64,000 bases of DNA from Acidobacteriota bacterium (GTDB lineage Bacteria > Acidobacteriota > Holophagae > Acanthopleuribacterales > Acanthopleuribacteraceae), in contig JAGQSC010000009.1 in NCBI GenBank assembly GCA_020439745.1, positions 124,001-188,000 on the forward strand. The letters are read 5' to 3'. The translations under genes were made by a program, and so were the position numbers. This document shows, piece after piece, positions 53,719 through 62,705 of the stretch; the first letter of the stretch is position 1, and the number at the start of each line of letters is the position of its first letter. The notes under the pieces are model-generated. The model had not been told where the DNA came from. It saw only the letters and a list, made by a program, of their open reading frames with translations, and did not search any database.

Positions 53719-56262
53719 TTGGAACATCTTTTAGATCTAGAGAGCCTGTTCTATGAAGCTCTGGATAGAGACTTAGAAGACCGTGATGCTTATCTTGAAG
53801 AGGCATGCTTCGGCGATCAAGAGCTGGTTTCTCGAATCAAACGATTGTTGGACTGTGATGCACGTGTCGGGAACTCACTCGACGACATGGTCCTTGCATT
53901 CACAGACGTCGACGACGAATGGAAGCCCGACATGCCTCCTGGATTTCAGTTCATTAAGAAACTCGGGTCTGGGGGTATGGGCGACGTGTTTTTGGCGGAA
54001 CAACAACAGCCAAAACGTCGTGTGGCCGTCAAATTTCTAAAGCACGCCCTTCAAGCCGCTTCAGCGAGACGCCGCTTCGAGGCTGAATCAGAAGTGATGG
54101 CGCGGCTAAATCACGCCTCCATTGCGGCAGTTTATGAGGTGGGCATGCAACAAGCCCATCCCTACATCGTGATGGAATTCGTGGATGGTGTCCCGATTCA
54201 TGAGTTCGCCCATCAGCTTGATCTGACCGAGAAACTGGCGCTCTTCACTCAGGTGTGTACAGCCGTGCAGCACGCTCATCAAAAGGGGGTCATCCACCGC
54301 GACCTCAAGCCCACCAACATCTTGGTGGATGACGGCGTTGCGAAAGTGATTGACTTTGGTATCGCCAAGTCGATGGAATCACGATCCGTTCAAAACACAG
54401 GAGGCTTGGTGCCCCTGGGCACACCGGGCTATATGAGTCCCGAGCAATTGAGCGGAAACGAAGATACGGATACCCGATCGGATATCTACAGCCTCGGAAT
54501 CCTGCTACATGAACTGATTGCCGGAAAACCTTTATGGCACGGCAACCACGTATCTCCCCTCCATTGGATACAGAGTATTCAGAAAGGTCTGGAAAAGGGT
54601 TTACCTCGCTTGAGCTCATCCATTGCCGACCCTGAATTGAAAAGAAAAGTTAAAGGTGAATTGGATTGGATTGTGGCCAAAGCCACAGCAAGCCATCCAG
54701 ACCATCGTTATGCCAGCGTAAGAGATTTGATCCAGGATATCGAGAACTACCACCAGAATTTGCCGATTCAAGCCCGGCCACCCTCTTTCGCCTACCTATT
54801 CAAGACCACGATGAGGCGGCACAAATGGATCATGGCGGGCTCATGTATTTTGCTGCTCAGCGCGTCCGTCGCCATAGCAGGCGTGATAGCCGGGCTTGTG
54901 CAATCACGAGAAGCAGAAAGACGCGCTATTGCGGCGAAGGATCGGGCCGAACAAACCTTGTCTTACTTCACGCAGCGACTGGCCTTGTCCACTCCTGAAC
55001 AAATGGGAGGAAACCTCACCGTAAGTGAGATGCTACAAACGATGGAACAAGGGCTTGATCACGATCTGAGCGCAAACCCTGAACTCAAACATCAATTTGA
55101 ACTTGCCCTCGCTGAAATGTTCTTTGCCAGTAGCGATTACGATCGTGCATTGCAGCTTTCCCGAAAGAGCGATGCCTATTTCTCAAACGAACAGACTGTG
55201 AGTTCGGCTGATGCGGCTTTTCAACTGGGCCGCGCAGAAGCTGTATTTGATCGGCAAGCAGGCGTACAACAACTGGACAAGGCCCTCAATCAATACGTAT
55301 CCGTCCTGGGCAACACACACGAGAAGACTTTAACTTGTCGTGCAGAATTAGCCTTGAGACTTGCCTATCACGATCCCAACAGAGCCCTTGATGAAATCGA
55401 AGCAGTCATCCAGCTCCGCCAGTCTTCTGGTGATCAGAAAGCTGTGACCAAAGCATCACTGGACCGAGCACGGATATTGTTTCTTGTAGGTGAATACGAT
55501 GCGGCCAACCAAGCGTTTGCGCAGCTGCTACCCACAGCACGGATCGCATTCGGTGAGCAACACATGCAAGTGCTGCGATCTTCACATGATTTTGCGCACG
55601 CGCTACAAGTCATTGGCCGTTTGCAAGAGGCACAGGTTCTGCTCGAAGAGATCAGCCCGATCCTAGCCGAGCGTTTTGGCGAGCATCACTTCAACACGTT
55701 GCTTAATAGGGAGATTGCTCTTGGCAATCTATTGCGGATGAAGTTGTTAGACATGCCGGTTTCCATATCGTGGGATGAGTTGAGCCAGCAAATGCACACC
55801 TTGATTGTTCAATACCAGAGCTTCTATCCCTGGATCGACGTGGACCATCTCATTGAAGACCAGGCCCATATCTCCATGGCTTTGGGCGATCTAAATGAAG
55901 CCAAGTCCCTTGTGATGTCTGTTCGAGTTCGGCTCGATCCCGAGAGTCCCAACTACGTTGTGAGAAATGGTTGGACCTTATGTCTCTTGGCCCAAATTGA
56001 GAGTACGGTCGGCGACCCCAAAAAGTCATTGGATTTGTTTCGGTTGGGATTCCACGACTGGCGAAGTAGCCAGGGCACTGCCTTTTGGCACTATATGAAG
56101 ATGCGCTACGCCATTGCGTATCAGTTAGCGGGCGAGTCCGATCAAGCCCAATCGCTCTTGCGCGCAACTTACGGCTCGTTTTGCAATGTAACGCTTGACC
56201 GAGGCATTTTCCGACGCCTCATCGACCATGACCTCGTCAAACTGGGACTTGACATTAAGTGA
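53719..56262 (+). CDS. Ser/Thr protein kinase with membrane anchor and TPR region
   Basis: TTG 53719 follows AGGAG at seven bases; earlier frames lack a site and overlap the hairpin. The 847-residue kinase has an N-terminal region of about 75 residues shared with Acidobacteria/Planctomycetes kinases (LEDRDAYLEEACFGDQELVSRIKRLL), then the kinase with GSGGMGDVFLAEQ, VAVKFLK, HRDLKPTNILVDDG, DFGIAK and GTPGYMSPEQL (about 90-345), one membrane helix (about 375-397) and a C-terminal helical TPR region. All catalytic residues are present. Such kinases are often encoded beside ECF factors; here the module/NHL gene intervenes. Confidence 0.93.
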   Translation: MEHLLDLESLFYEALDRDLEDRDAYLEEACFGDQELVSRIKRLLDCDARVGNSLDDMVLAFTDVDDEWKPDMPPGFQFIKKLGSGGMGDVFLAEQQQPKRRVAVKFLKHALQAASARRRFEAESEVMARLNHASIAAVYEVGMQQAHPYIVMEFVDGVPIHEFAHQLDLTEKLALFTQVCTAVQHAHQKGVIHRDLKPTNILVDDGVAKVIDFGIAKSMESRSVQNTGGLVPLGTPGYMSPEQLSGNEDTDTRSDIYSLGILLHELIAGKPLWHGNHVSPLHWIQSIQKGLEKGLPRLSSSIADPELKRKVKGELDWIVAKATASHPDHRYASVRDLIQDIENYHQNLPIQARPPSFAYLFKTTMRRHKWIMAGSCILLLSASVAIAGVIAGLVQSREAERRAIAAKDRAEQTLSYFTQRLALSTPEQMGGNLTVSEMLQTMEQGLDHDLSANPELKHQFELALAEMFFASSDYDRALQLSRKSDAYFSNEQTVSSADAAFQLGRAEAVFDRQAGVQQLDKALNQYVSVLGNTHEKTLTCRAELALRLAYHDPNRALDEIEAVIQLRQSSGDQKAVTKASLDRARILFLVGEYDAANQAFAQLLPTARIAFGEQHMQVLRSSHDFAHALQVIGRLQEAQVLLEEISPILAERFGEHHFNTLLNREIALGNLLRMKLLDMPVSISWDELSQQMHTLIVQYQSFYPWIDVDHLIEDQAHISMALGDLNEAKSLVMSVRVRLDPESPNYVVRNGWTLCLLAQIESTVGDPKKSLDLFRLGFHDWRSSQGTAFWHYMKMRYAIAYQLAGESDQAQSLLRATYGSFCNVTLDRGIFRRLIDHDLVKLGLDIK

Positions 56263-56301
56263 GTGTGTTGACCATCGGTAACCGTTCTTAGGAGGATTAA
56301 C

Positions 56302-56766
56302 TTGAATTTGCTGTTTTCACGTGCCCATGCTTCAGATGCTGGGTTTCTGGGCAGTTTGGCCATGCGTTCGAAAGCATATTGGGGATACTCAAGCTCATTC
56401 ATGACCGCTTGTCGCGCAGAACTGTGTCCCCCACCGGGAAAACTGGAGGACCCAGCCTTCATCTATGTCAAAGCAACCAAAGGAGACGGTTGCGTCGGTT
56501 TCTATGCCTTGGAACGAATCTCCGAGACACAGTATGAACTAGAGGCTCTTTTTGTAGAGCCGCACTGGATCGGTCAGGGTGTTGGTAGGGCCCTTATGGA
56601 CCACGCCAAGTCACATGTTCGCAAACTCGGCGGTAACCATTTGGTGATTCAAGGGGACCCGAATGCGCAGAGTTTCTATGAGGCGGCCGGTGGCGTGTGT
56701 GCAGGGACTCGGGAATCAGTCAGCATTCCGGGCCGATTACTGCCCATTTTTCATATCCACTTGTAA
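56302..56766 (+). CDS. GNAT family N-acetyltransferase
   Basis: TTG 56302 is preceded by AGGAGG at six bases. The 154-residue product has the acetyl-CoA loop LFVEPHWIGQGVGRALMDHA (about 91-110) and the late motif GDPNAQSFYEAAGG, which fit the GNAT fold. The substrate is unknown. It follows the kinase by 39 bases and could be read from the same transcript. The convergent alpha/beta hydrolase gene starts 14 bases after its stop. Confidence 0.88.
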   Translation: MNLLFSRAHASDAGFLGSLAMRSKAYWGYSSSFMTACRAELCPPPGKLEDPAFIYVKATKGDGCVGFYALERISETQYELEALFVEPHWIGQGVGRALMDHAKSHVRKLGGNHLVIQGDPNAQSFYEAAGGVCAGTRESVSIPGRLLPIFHIHL

Positions 56767-56780
56767 GAACATTCGAATGC

Positions 56781-57563
56781 TCAGAGTTGGTACTTGGCAA
56801 GAAACAATTTGATCGCTTCCATCACATCGTTTGGTTGTTCCTTAAACGGCCTGTGACCACATCCTTGGAGTAAGACCATCTCAGACGGTCCAGCCGATTG
56901 GGTGGCAATGGTTTGAGGAAAGGCTTCACTGCCGAACTCATCATCGCTGCCGTGAATCACTAATACCGGACAGGTCATACGCTGCAGCCAGGGGTCCAAC
57001 CGCCAATCTGCAAATGAGGGCTTGAGCCATGTTTCTGTCCATGCATGGAGCACCCATGTGGCCTTGGCTCCATGCCATCTTACTAATTTGGCGAACTGGT
57101 TTTGATCCCCAAATGAGTCCTTGGCTCGTTTGATACCATAGATGGTCCGATCTTCCACAAATGCTTGGGAAGACACTGTGATCACCCCTACCACCTGGGG
57201 ATCATCCGCAGCAATACAGACTGCCATGGATCCACCCACACTATGACCCAATAGAACAACCTGCTCCACCCCAATGGCCTTCTTGAGCTCGACGAAGTGC
57301 AGCACCTCATCTTCGATGAATGTCTTCTTTAAAGGGATTGGATTCACATCCGAATCGCCGTATCCCAGGCGGTCGTAGGCGATCACCGTTCGATTCAGGA
57401 AACTGGCCAATTGTGCCGGAAACTGACGCCATAATCCGACACTGCCCAAGGAGTCGTGGAGCAGAACAATAGGCGTGAGACGTGAACATCCAGGTGGCGT
57501 CCAAAACTGCAGATTCCTCTTTCCATCCGCAAGGCATATTGAACGTGTTTCATTCTTAATCAT
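56781..57563 (-). CDS. Alpha/beta hydrolase
   Basis: The 260-residue product has the alpha/beta-hydrolase order: oxyanion segment VLLHDSLGSVGLW, nucleophile elbow GHSVGGS (Ser of GHSVG near residue 108), the acid in VIHGSDDEFG and the His in QGCGHRPF. Length fits a single-domain esterase or C-C hydrolase. No signal peptide is present. The substrate cannot be named. It is transcribed convergently with the GNAT gene and appears to have its own promoter. Confidence 0.9.
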   Translation of the reverse strand: MIKNETRSICLADGKRNLQFWTPPGCSRLTPIVLLHDSLGSVGLWRQFPAQLASFLNRTVIAYDRLGYGDSDVNPIPLKKTFIEDEVLHFVELKKAIGVEQVVLLGHSVGGSMAVCIAADDPQVVGVITVSSQAFVEDRTIYGIKRAKDSFGDQNQFAKLVRWHGAKATWVLHAWTETWLKPSFADWRLDPWLQRMTCPVLVIHGSDDEFGSEAFPQTIATQSAGPSEMVLLQGCGHRPFKEQPNDVMEAIKLFLAKYQL

Positions 57564-57664
57564 AGTTTGGTCCAGCTCCAGAATCCGTCACCGATAACCG
57601 ATCTAGTTCCAGAGTATACATTCCGCAGCAGGCGTCTCCATGAGCAACACCAAGCGCAGCTTAA

Positions 57665-58933
57665 CTAATGAACCGGAGTCAGAAATTCAGTGCAACCAAA
57701 CGTTCCAATCTGTCGGCCGAGTCTGTAACCTTCCTCAGAATCGTAGCGGAAGTGGATTCCTAGGTAGACGCGTGAAAGAGAACATTCCATAGCCGCTTGT
57801 GAAAAACTATCGAAGGTACGAGTTGGTGGGTCCATGGAAACCTTGCCCGAAAACGGACCGGCTTTGTCCACCTTATCTGTTCGCATGGTGAAGCCAAACT
57901 CCTTTCCAAACACGTCTTCCAAGACACGCATGGCCGCAGCGCTTGCCGTGCCATGGGCTGACGGATAGGAAGGAAAGGCATAGGTGTGATGGTGAAGGTT
58001 GTTCCAAGACGGATCAGCTTGGGTCTCCGGATTACCATCGTGCTCGGCCCATCGAATCGCCGTGTACGGACGCCAATGGTTGTAGTAGAACTTGTTGTCG
58101 AATACGTTGACGTACGCGTCATAAATGCTCATGTTCAAGAGGGCGAACAATCTAGCCGTCCGCCACATATCCAGATCGTGCTTGGATACCAAGTCTCTTG
58201 CCAGTCGATTGTGGGAATTTTCCACAAAATCCTTCCACCACATGGCAAGGTGGCTTTGGTCATCAAGGCGTGTGGTACTGGAGTCGCGACCCACCTCTTT
58301 CACCTCCCGAAACGCGGTCGTGTACGCATCACTTTGAATGTCCGGTGGCGGGGGCGATCTGAAATGGTCTTGACTTGGCAACATGAAAGGCATGGCCTTG
58401 GCCCATCCGGCTCCAAACACAAATCCAGTTGGGGTGTTGCTGTGTTCACTGAACTCCGCGTACACACCAGGCCCCATGGGATGGAAGTGGTATTCGGCTT
58501 CGGAGTCCCAGCCATCGTGTTCCCGTATTTTGATTACCGATGCGGCAGAATCCTTTCCCAGCAAAGCCGCAGCAGAAACGTTCTCACTTGATTCGACCGT
58601 TCGTACAAGCAACTCACGTAATTCGGTAAGTGAATCTGGATACTGATTCACGACCACTGAAAAAGCAGCAAAAGCAGCTGCTACAGATGGATCGACTGGT
58701 TCAACCCTGTCCGATGATGCATAGGTTGCATACTTCGGTTCAATACGGTTAAGCGCATCGTGAATGGCCACATGCATCATGGCCGCACAGCGTACACCCT
58801 TCAGTGTCAGCAAACCGTCTTCTTCCTCGGCCAAACGAAATACCGCTTGGTTCCACGCAATGACTAGATCCGAATCCAATAGAGGTTTGGCTTGGTCGAG
58901 ACCGCAAAATTGAGCAACAAACAAGAGGATCAT
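57665..58933 (-). CDS. Vanadium-haloperoxidase/PAP2-superfamily protein, exported
   Basis: The 422-residue product has a short signal peptide (MILLFVAQFCGLDQ). The oxyanion/vanadate pocket motifs are visible: KFYYNHWRPYTAIRW, FPSYPSAHGTASAA and SRVYLGIHFRYDSEEG, with the Arg, Ser-Ala-His and His ligands of the vanadium-dependent haloperoxidase group, which shares its fold with PAP2 phosphatases. The arrangement resembles the secreted bacterial haloperoxidase-related proteins rather than lipid phosphatases. Halide oxidation is possible but cannot be shown by sequence. It stands alone between the hydrolase and the AraC regulator. Confidence 0.85.
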   Translation of the reverse strand: MILLFVAQFCGLDQAKPLLDSDLVIAWNQAVFRLAEEEDGLLTLKGVRCAAMMHVAIHDALNRIEPKYATYASSDRVEPVDPSVAAAFAAFSVVVNQYPDSLTELRELLVRTVESSENVSAAALLGKDSAASVIKIREHDGWDSEAEYHFHPMGPGVYAEFSEHSNTPTGFVFGAGWAKAMPFMLPSQDHFRSPPPPDIQSDAYTTAFREVKEVGRDSSTTRLDDQSHLAMWWKDFVENSHNRLARDLVSKHDLDMWRTARLFALLNMSIYDAYVNVFDNKFYYNHWRPYTAIRWAEHDGNPETQADPSWNNLHHHTYAFPSYPSAHGTASAAAMRVLEDVFGKEFGFTMRTDKVDKAGPFSGKVSMDPPTRTFDSFSQAAMECSLSRVYLGIHFRYDSEEGYRLGRQIGTFGCTEFLTPVH

Positions 58934-59002
58934 GGTTAACTCCTGATATGAATGGTCCCTTCAGCATAGAAAAAACGACTCACAGGTGCTTGATTCTATG
59001 GT

Positions 59003-59872
59003 TCAGTTTTTTGACGATTCGGACAACTTGCGAAACTGACTGGGTGTCATACCTGTTGCCTGTTTGAATGTGCGACTGAAAACGGAAATATGTTCGAAAC
59101 CACACTGCAGGCTTACTTCAGTGACGTTCAGATCACAGCTTTGAAGCAGAGAAGCGGCGTAGGCCAACCTTCGTTCACGGATCCATTTTCCGGGCGACAT
59201 GCCGTATTGCTGACGGAAATCTCGCTTAAACGCGGATAGACTTCGACCTGTGAGCTGCGCAAACTCGGTCAGTTTGAGATTAAAACAAAAATGTTGGTCC
59301 ATAACCTCTGAAATGACGGGCCGCTCACCACGGTGCCTTGAACGCAGATAATTTGCCAACGGTTGATTTTCAGAACTCTGTAGGACATGCAACAACAACT
59401 CGCGGAATTTGAGTCGCAGCAGTGACTCAGTTGGACGCTCTTTTTGTGCAAAGTAGCTAAGCATGGACTGAAAAAAGGATGCCAACAGCACGTTGTGGTG
59501 GATTTCGATGACTTGCTGTTTTGCATGATTCAAAGGGGGTTTGGGTATCCCCGCATGAAGCCTTACGGTGTCGCAAATAAAGTCATCCGTTACAAAGAAG
59601 AGCAACATACAGAACTCTTCTTCGAAGAACTGTTCAATGAGATAGGCGCCCTTTTTGATATAGAAAGATTGGCCGGCTTCTGCAGTCCAACTTTGATTCA
59701 AAGACCGCCAAGCCTTTTTTCCCGTCAATACATGAATGACATAGTCACAGGGCGTCCAGATGGGCAAGAATTGTTCGGCAACCGGGCAGTTATATTCAAC
59801 AAAAAGCAGATCCCCCAACTCGAACTTGTTAAAGAACAGACCACTGCGCACGGTTTCATAAACATTAAGCAT
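59003..59872 (-). CDS. AraC-family transcriptional regulator
   Basis: The 289-residue protein has an N-terminal cupin-like ligand domain (about 20-150) and a C-terminal double helix-turn-helix (about 190-285): FNLKLTEFAQLTGRSLSAFK and the signature GFEHISVFSRTFKQATGMTP. The ligand is unknown. The neighbour downstream is the haloperoxidase-like gene, whose regulation is a reasonable guess. Nothing unusual is seen in the sequence. Confidence 0.95.
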   Translation of the reverse strand: MLNVYETVRSGLFFNKFELGDLLFVEYNCPVAEQFLPIWTPCDYVIHVLTGKKAWRSLNQSWTAEAGQSFYIKKGAYLIEQFFEEEFCMLLFFVTDDFICDTVRLHAGIPKPPLNHAKQQVIEIHHNVLLASFFQSMLSYFAQKERPTESLLRLKFRELLLHVLQSSENQPLANYLRSRHRGERPVISEVMDQHFCFNLKLTEFAQLTGRSLSAFKRDFRQQYGMSPGKWIRERRLAYAASLLQSCDLNVTEVSLQCGFEHISVFSRTFKQATGMTPSQFRKLSESSKN

Positions 59873-59911
59873 GTTCGAAACTATAACTCGTTATCGATCA
59901 AAAATCCTTGG

Positions 59912-60595
59912 TCAGCCCGCTCCTTTGCCGTACCGGTGTTCCAGGGCGGCGCTGAGTGCGGCCTGCCCGCCCGTCTCAATCACATCACCATGAGCCATAA
60001 CCATGCGATCAAAGGGTAGTTGACTAATTTCCCATGCCGATGACACAAATCTGGCTTTGTCGGTCGTGACAAATCCAAGCAGCCGACTTATGCGCGGCCC
60101 GGGCGCGGAATTGGCCAACCAATTCAAGAATCTTGCCTGCCAATTGAGCGGCTGCTGTATGTGGAACAGGAGGTCGGTCACGATGAGCGTGGCACTCTTC
60201 TTGTGAAGGAACACAAACTCAGCCAGCTTGTCCATGCCCTCCAAAGGGACGACTGTGAAGTCCTTCGGCCATAGGTCCCTTTGCAATTCGGTCGTCCAGT
60301 TAATATCAGACCTTTTGCTCATCAACGCCTTTGGCGCATAAAGGCACGCCCCGCCAAACTCAACGGCCAACTTCTTAATGAACAAATGGTGGTAGGTGTT
60401 GGGCGCGACGATGTGCCTGACATCCCCAATCGCTTTCAGATCTCGGACCCATTCAGGCGAGGGATGAACGGGCGAGTGCACCCAAAGGGAGCCATCGTCC
60501 AACTGCACCACCGTTGCGCGGATGGGAAGCACGGCACCTCCAGGTAACTTCACCTCTGCATCCTGAACCCATACCCCATCACAGACAGCCTTCAT
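59912..60595 (-). CDS. DUF4336 / metallo-beta-lactamase-like protein
   Basis: ATG 60595 follows AAAGGGGGCGG closely; a TTG at 60610 is also in frame. The 227-residue product (LWVHSPVHPSPEWVRDLKAIG, VAPNTYHHLFIKKL, DFTVVPLEG, FDRMVMAHGDVIETGG) matches the DUF4336 family, which has the metallo-beta-lactamase fold with an altered metal site. Its physiological role is unknown. A well-formed sigma-70 promoter and a MarR-type operator lie directly upstream, shared with the divergent MarR gene, so the regulator almost certainly controls it. Confidence 0.82.
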   Translation of the reverse strand: MKAVCDGVWVQDAEVKLPGGAVLPIRATVVQLDDGSLWVHSPVHPSPEWVRDLKAIGDVRHIVAPNTYHHLFIKKLAVEFGGACLYAPKALMSKRSDINWTTELQRDLWPKDFTVVPLEGMDKLAEFVFLHKKSATLIVTDLLFHIQQPLNWQARFLNWLANSAPGPRISRLLGFVTTDKARFVSSAWEISQLPFDRMVMAHGDVIETGGQAALSAALEHRYGKGAG

Positions 60596-60628
60596 ACCGC
60601 CCCCTTTCAATCGTCAAGCGCACCTGAC

Positions 60629-60657
60629 AAGATAGTCAAGCATTCTTGACAAGTCAA
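60629..60657 (-). promoter_or_regulatory. Sigma-70-type promoter of the DUF4336 gene
   Basis: On the minus strand, TTGACT (complement of 60652-60657), 17 bases, TATCTT (complement of 60629-60634). Spacing is ideal, and the start codon follows 34 bases after the -10. The operator palindrome fills the spacer. Confidence 0.65.
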
Positions 60658-60658
60658 G
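60635..60658. promoter_or_regulatory. MarR-type operator, overlapping inverted repeats
   Basis: GTCAAG-CATT-CTTGAC (60635-60650) is a perfect 6-bp inverted repeat, and its right half forms a second one with GTCAAG at 60653-60658 (CTTGAC-AA-GTCAAG). A further GTCAAG lies at 60613. The site lies between the -10 and -35 of the minus-strand promoter, so binding would block RNA polymerase. Confidence 0.65.
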
Positions 60659-60681
60659 CGGATTCGTGATGGACTGGGGCC

Positions 60682-61176
60682 ATGACAGATTGGCACGAGA
60701 TCGAGACTTCAAAACGAGAAGCTACCTTACAAGTACTGTTCAAAGTGGCTCGTTTGCTGAACGAGAAGGCGGTGGCTCGAGTCCAGGATCGGCCGGGTGG
60801 TCAGTCATTTCGAGCCGCACATACGGCCCTATTCCCGCATATTCCGCCGGAAGGAATCCGTCTGACACAACTTGCTGGGCGATTGGGCATCACCAAGCAG
60901 GCCGTATTTCAGCTGGTCCGTGATTTGGAAGGGATGGGTGTGTTGGAGCGTCTGCAAGATCCCAGCGACGGCCGCGCAAAACTCATCGCCTTTTCAAGTA
61001 CGGGTCGTACAGCTATCGCATCTGGACTAAGCACGTTACGCGAATTGGAACAGGACATGGCAGCGGGAATTGGTCAGGAATCCTGGCAGCAATTGCGCAT
61101 GACGTTGTTGCGGTTGCATGATCATTTGTTGGATCCCCTTAAGCCTTGTCAAGGGGGTCACCAAACATCGGAATAA
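60682..61176 (+). CDS. MarR-family transcriptional regulator
   Basis: The 164-residue product has a MarR winged helix: LTQLAGRLGITKQAVFQLVRDLEGMGVLER (about 60-90), with a beta wing containing Asp-Gly-Arg (DPSDGRAKLI) and flanking dimerisation helices. Such regulators are released by small phenolic or oxidative ligands. It is divergent from the DUF4336 gene, and the 86-base gap contains a pair of overlapping GTCAAG repeats that fit its operator. Autoregulation is likely. Confidence 0.92.
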   Translation: MTDWHEIETSKREATLQVLFKVARLLNEKAVARVQDRPGGQSFRAAHTALFPHIPPEGIRLTQLAGRLGITKQAVFQLVRDLEGMGVLERLQDPSDGRAKLIAFSSTGRTAIASGLSTLRELEQDMAAGIGQESWQQLRMTLLRLHDHLLDPLKPCQGGHQTSE

Positions 61177-61208
61177 CATTGCGCTGTCATTTCGAAGACC
61201 GCCATCAT

Positions 61209-62552
61209 CTAATCCACACAAATGCGGTTCTTGCCACCGTTTTTGGCACGGTACAACGCCTTGTCCACGCGCTTCAGGAATTCGGCGGTGTCTTCTCCAT
61301 CGCGTAACGAAGTCACTCCTATCGAAATCGTGCAACGCGGGTCCTGTTTTTGATGGCTGCAGAACAAGTTTTGAAGCTCGGTCGCACGCTTTTGTGCCTG
61401 GGCCGTACTTGCCGACGGCATGATAATCAAAAATTCATCGCCACCTAAACGACAGGCAATATCACATTCTCGCGTGTTGGTTGTGATAATTTTCGACAAC
61501 AGCGTGAGCAATTGATCACCCGCATCATGACCCTTTTCATCATTGAGCACCTTAAACGAATCGACGTCGATACTCACCGCGCTCAATTGGGAACCCGTCC
61601 GCCGGGCCCGGGCGATTTCACGACCTAAAGAATCGGATAGGTAACGGCGATTAAACAGCTCGGTCAATGGGTCGCGGGTTGCCTGCTCCCGTAGTTTTTG
61701 CTGCAGATTCTCAATCTGATTGAGTTGCGCCCTTAAAGCGTCATTGGCTTCCTGCAGCTCCAGCTCAGCGTGCTTCCGTGCTGTGACATCCTGTTTGATT
61801 GCAATAAAGTGCGTTAAGACGCCCTCATCATCGCGGACCGGTGCAATGTGTTGTTCCTCGTAATACAGGGTACCGTCCTTGCGGCGGTTGGCGATGTCGC
61901 CATACCATGTGCGGCCAGAGAGAATGGTTAGCCATAGGTTGCGATAAAAGCCATCGTCATGTTCACCCGATTTCAACATGTTTGTGTTTTTCCCGATAAG
62001 CTCGTCACTACTGTAACCCGTTATGCGACAGGCGGCAGGGTTTACCCATTGGATAATGCCCCTGGTATCGGTGATCACAATTCCGTTGGCGGCAGCATCC
62101 ATGGCAATTCGTTGGAGATTCGACGTGGCATCCATTCGCGGCACTGCTCTTCGTATCGATGCTTCCACCAGCCCCGTTTGACCCATTACGGCAGGTAAAG
62201 GGCTCAATGATATATCCACAGCGACATTGCGGCCATCGCGATGCTTGGCCTCAAGCACGGGTCGAGTGGTCATTGGCTTCACGGATGGGTTTTTAATGTA
62301 TTCAGCTCTGAGTTCCGCATGTCGCTCGGGATTACCCGGAACCAAGGTTTCTACCTTTTGACCAATGAGCTCTTTGGGCTCATAGCCCAACAACTCCTGG
62401 ACACGCGCATTGGCCGTCACAATAGAACCCCTACCATTCACAATAATAATGGCATCAGGGCTGTACTGGTAAATGGCATGTAGCATCGGCAGCGAGATAC
62501 CAATGCGTTCCCCTGATGCAGTCAAGTCCGAGTTTTGGGCCGCTTGGTCCAT
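61209..62552 (-). CDS. PAS-PAS-GGDEF diguanylate cyclase
   Basis: ATG 62552 follows GGAG at eight bases. The 447-residue product has two PAS domains (about 25-140 and 148-265) with FFY-type pockets, a short coiled coil and a GGDEF domain (about 285-445). The active-site motif is GGDEF (ACRLGGDEFLII), with the metal-binding Asp in VSIDVDSFK; an RxxD inhibitory site (Arg-Glu-Cys-Asp) lies five residues before it, so product inhibition is expected. It makes cyclic di-GMP. It is cytosolic, with no membrane segment, so the PAS domains must sense a cytosolic signal, possibly redox or oxygen. Confidence 0.95.
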   Translation of the reverse strand: MDQAAQNSDLTASGERIGISLPMLHAIYQYSPDAIIIVNGRGSIVTANARVQELLGYEPKELIGQKVETLVPGNPERHAELRAEYIKNPSVKPMTTRPVLEAKHRDGRNVAVDISLSPLPAVMGQTGLVEASIRRAVPRMDATSNLQRIAMDAAANGIVITDTRGIIQWVNPAACRITGYSSDELIGKNTNMLKSGEHDDGFYRNLWLTILSGRTWYGDIANRRKDGTLYYEEQHIAPVRDDEGVLTHFIAIKQDVTARKHAELELQEANDALRAQLNQIENLQQKLREQATRDPLTELFNRRYLSDSLGREIARARRTGSQLSAVSIDVDSFKVLNDEKGHDAGDQLLTLLSKIITTNTRECDIACRLGGDEFLIIMPSASTAQAQKRATELQNLFCSHQKQDPRCTISIGVTSLRDGEDTAEFLKRVDKALYRAKNGGKNRICVD

Positions 62553-62668
62553 CGTCTTAGCTCCATGTAAGTCCTGAGGCACTTATCGGAAGCGGTTCTC
62601 AATTTCTTAAGCAGCAGAAAGCTTCATTGGGCAGGCTACATCGTTCATATTGAGTGTGGTTGAGCCAC

Positions 62669-62701
62669 AAAGGGCCAAAGGGTGATGCCCTTTGGCCCTT
62701 T
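62669..62701 (-). terminator. Strong hairpin after the porin gene
   Basis: A 14-bp perfect stem (AAAGGGCCAAAGGG with its complement) and a five-base loop, four bases after the stop of the minus-strand porin gene. The plus strand carries a T-run after the stem, so it can also stop plus-strand transcription. Confidence 0.8.
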
Positions 62702-62705
62702 TTCT

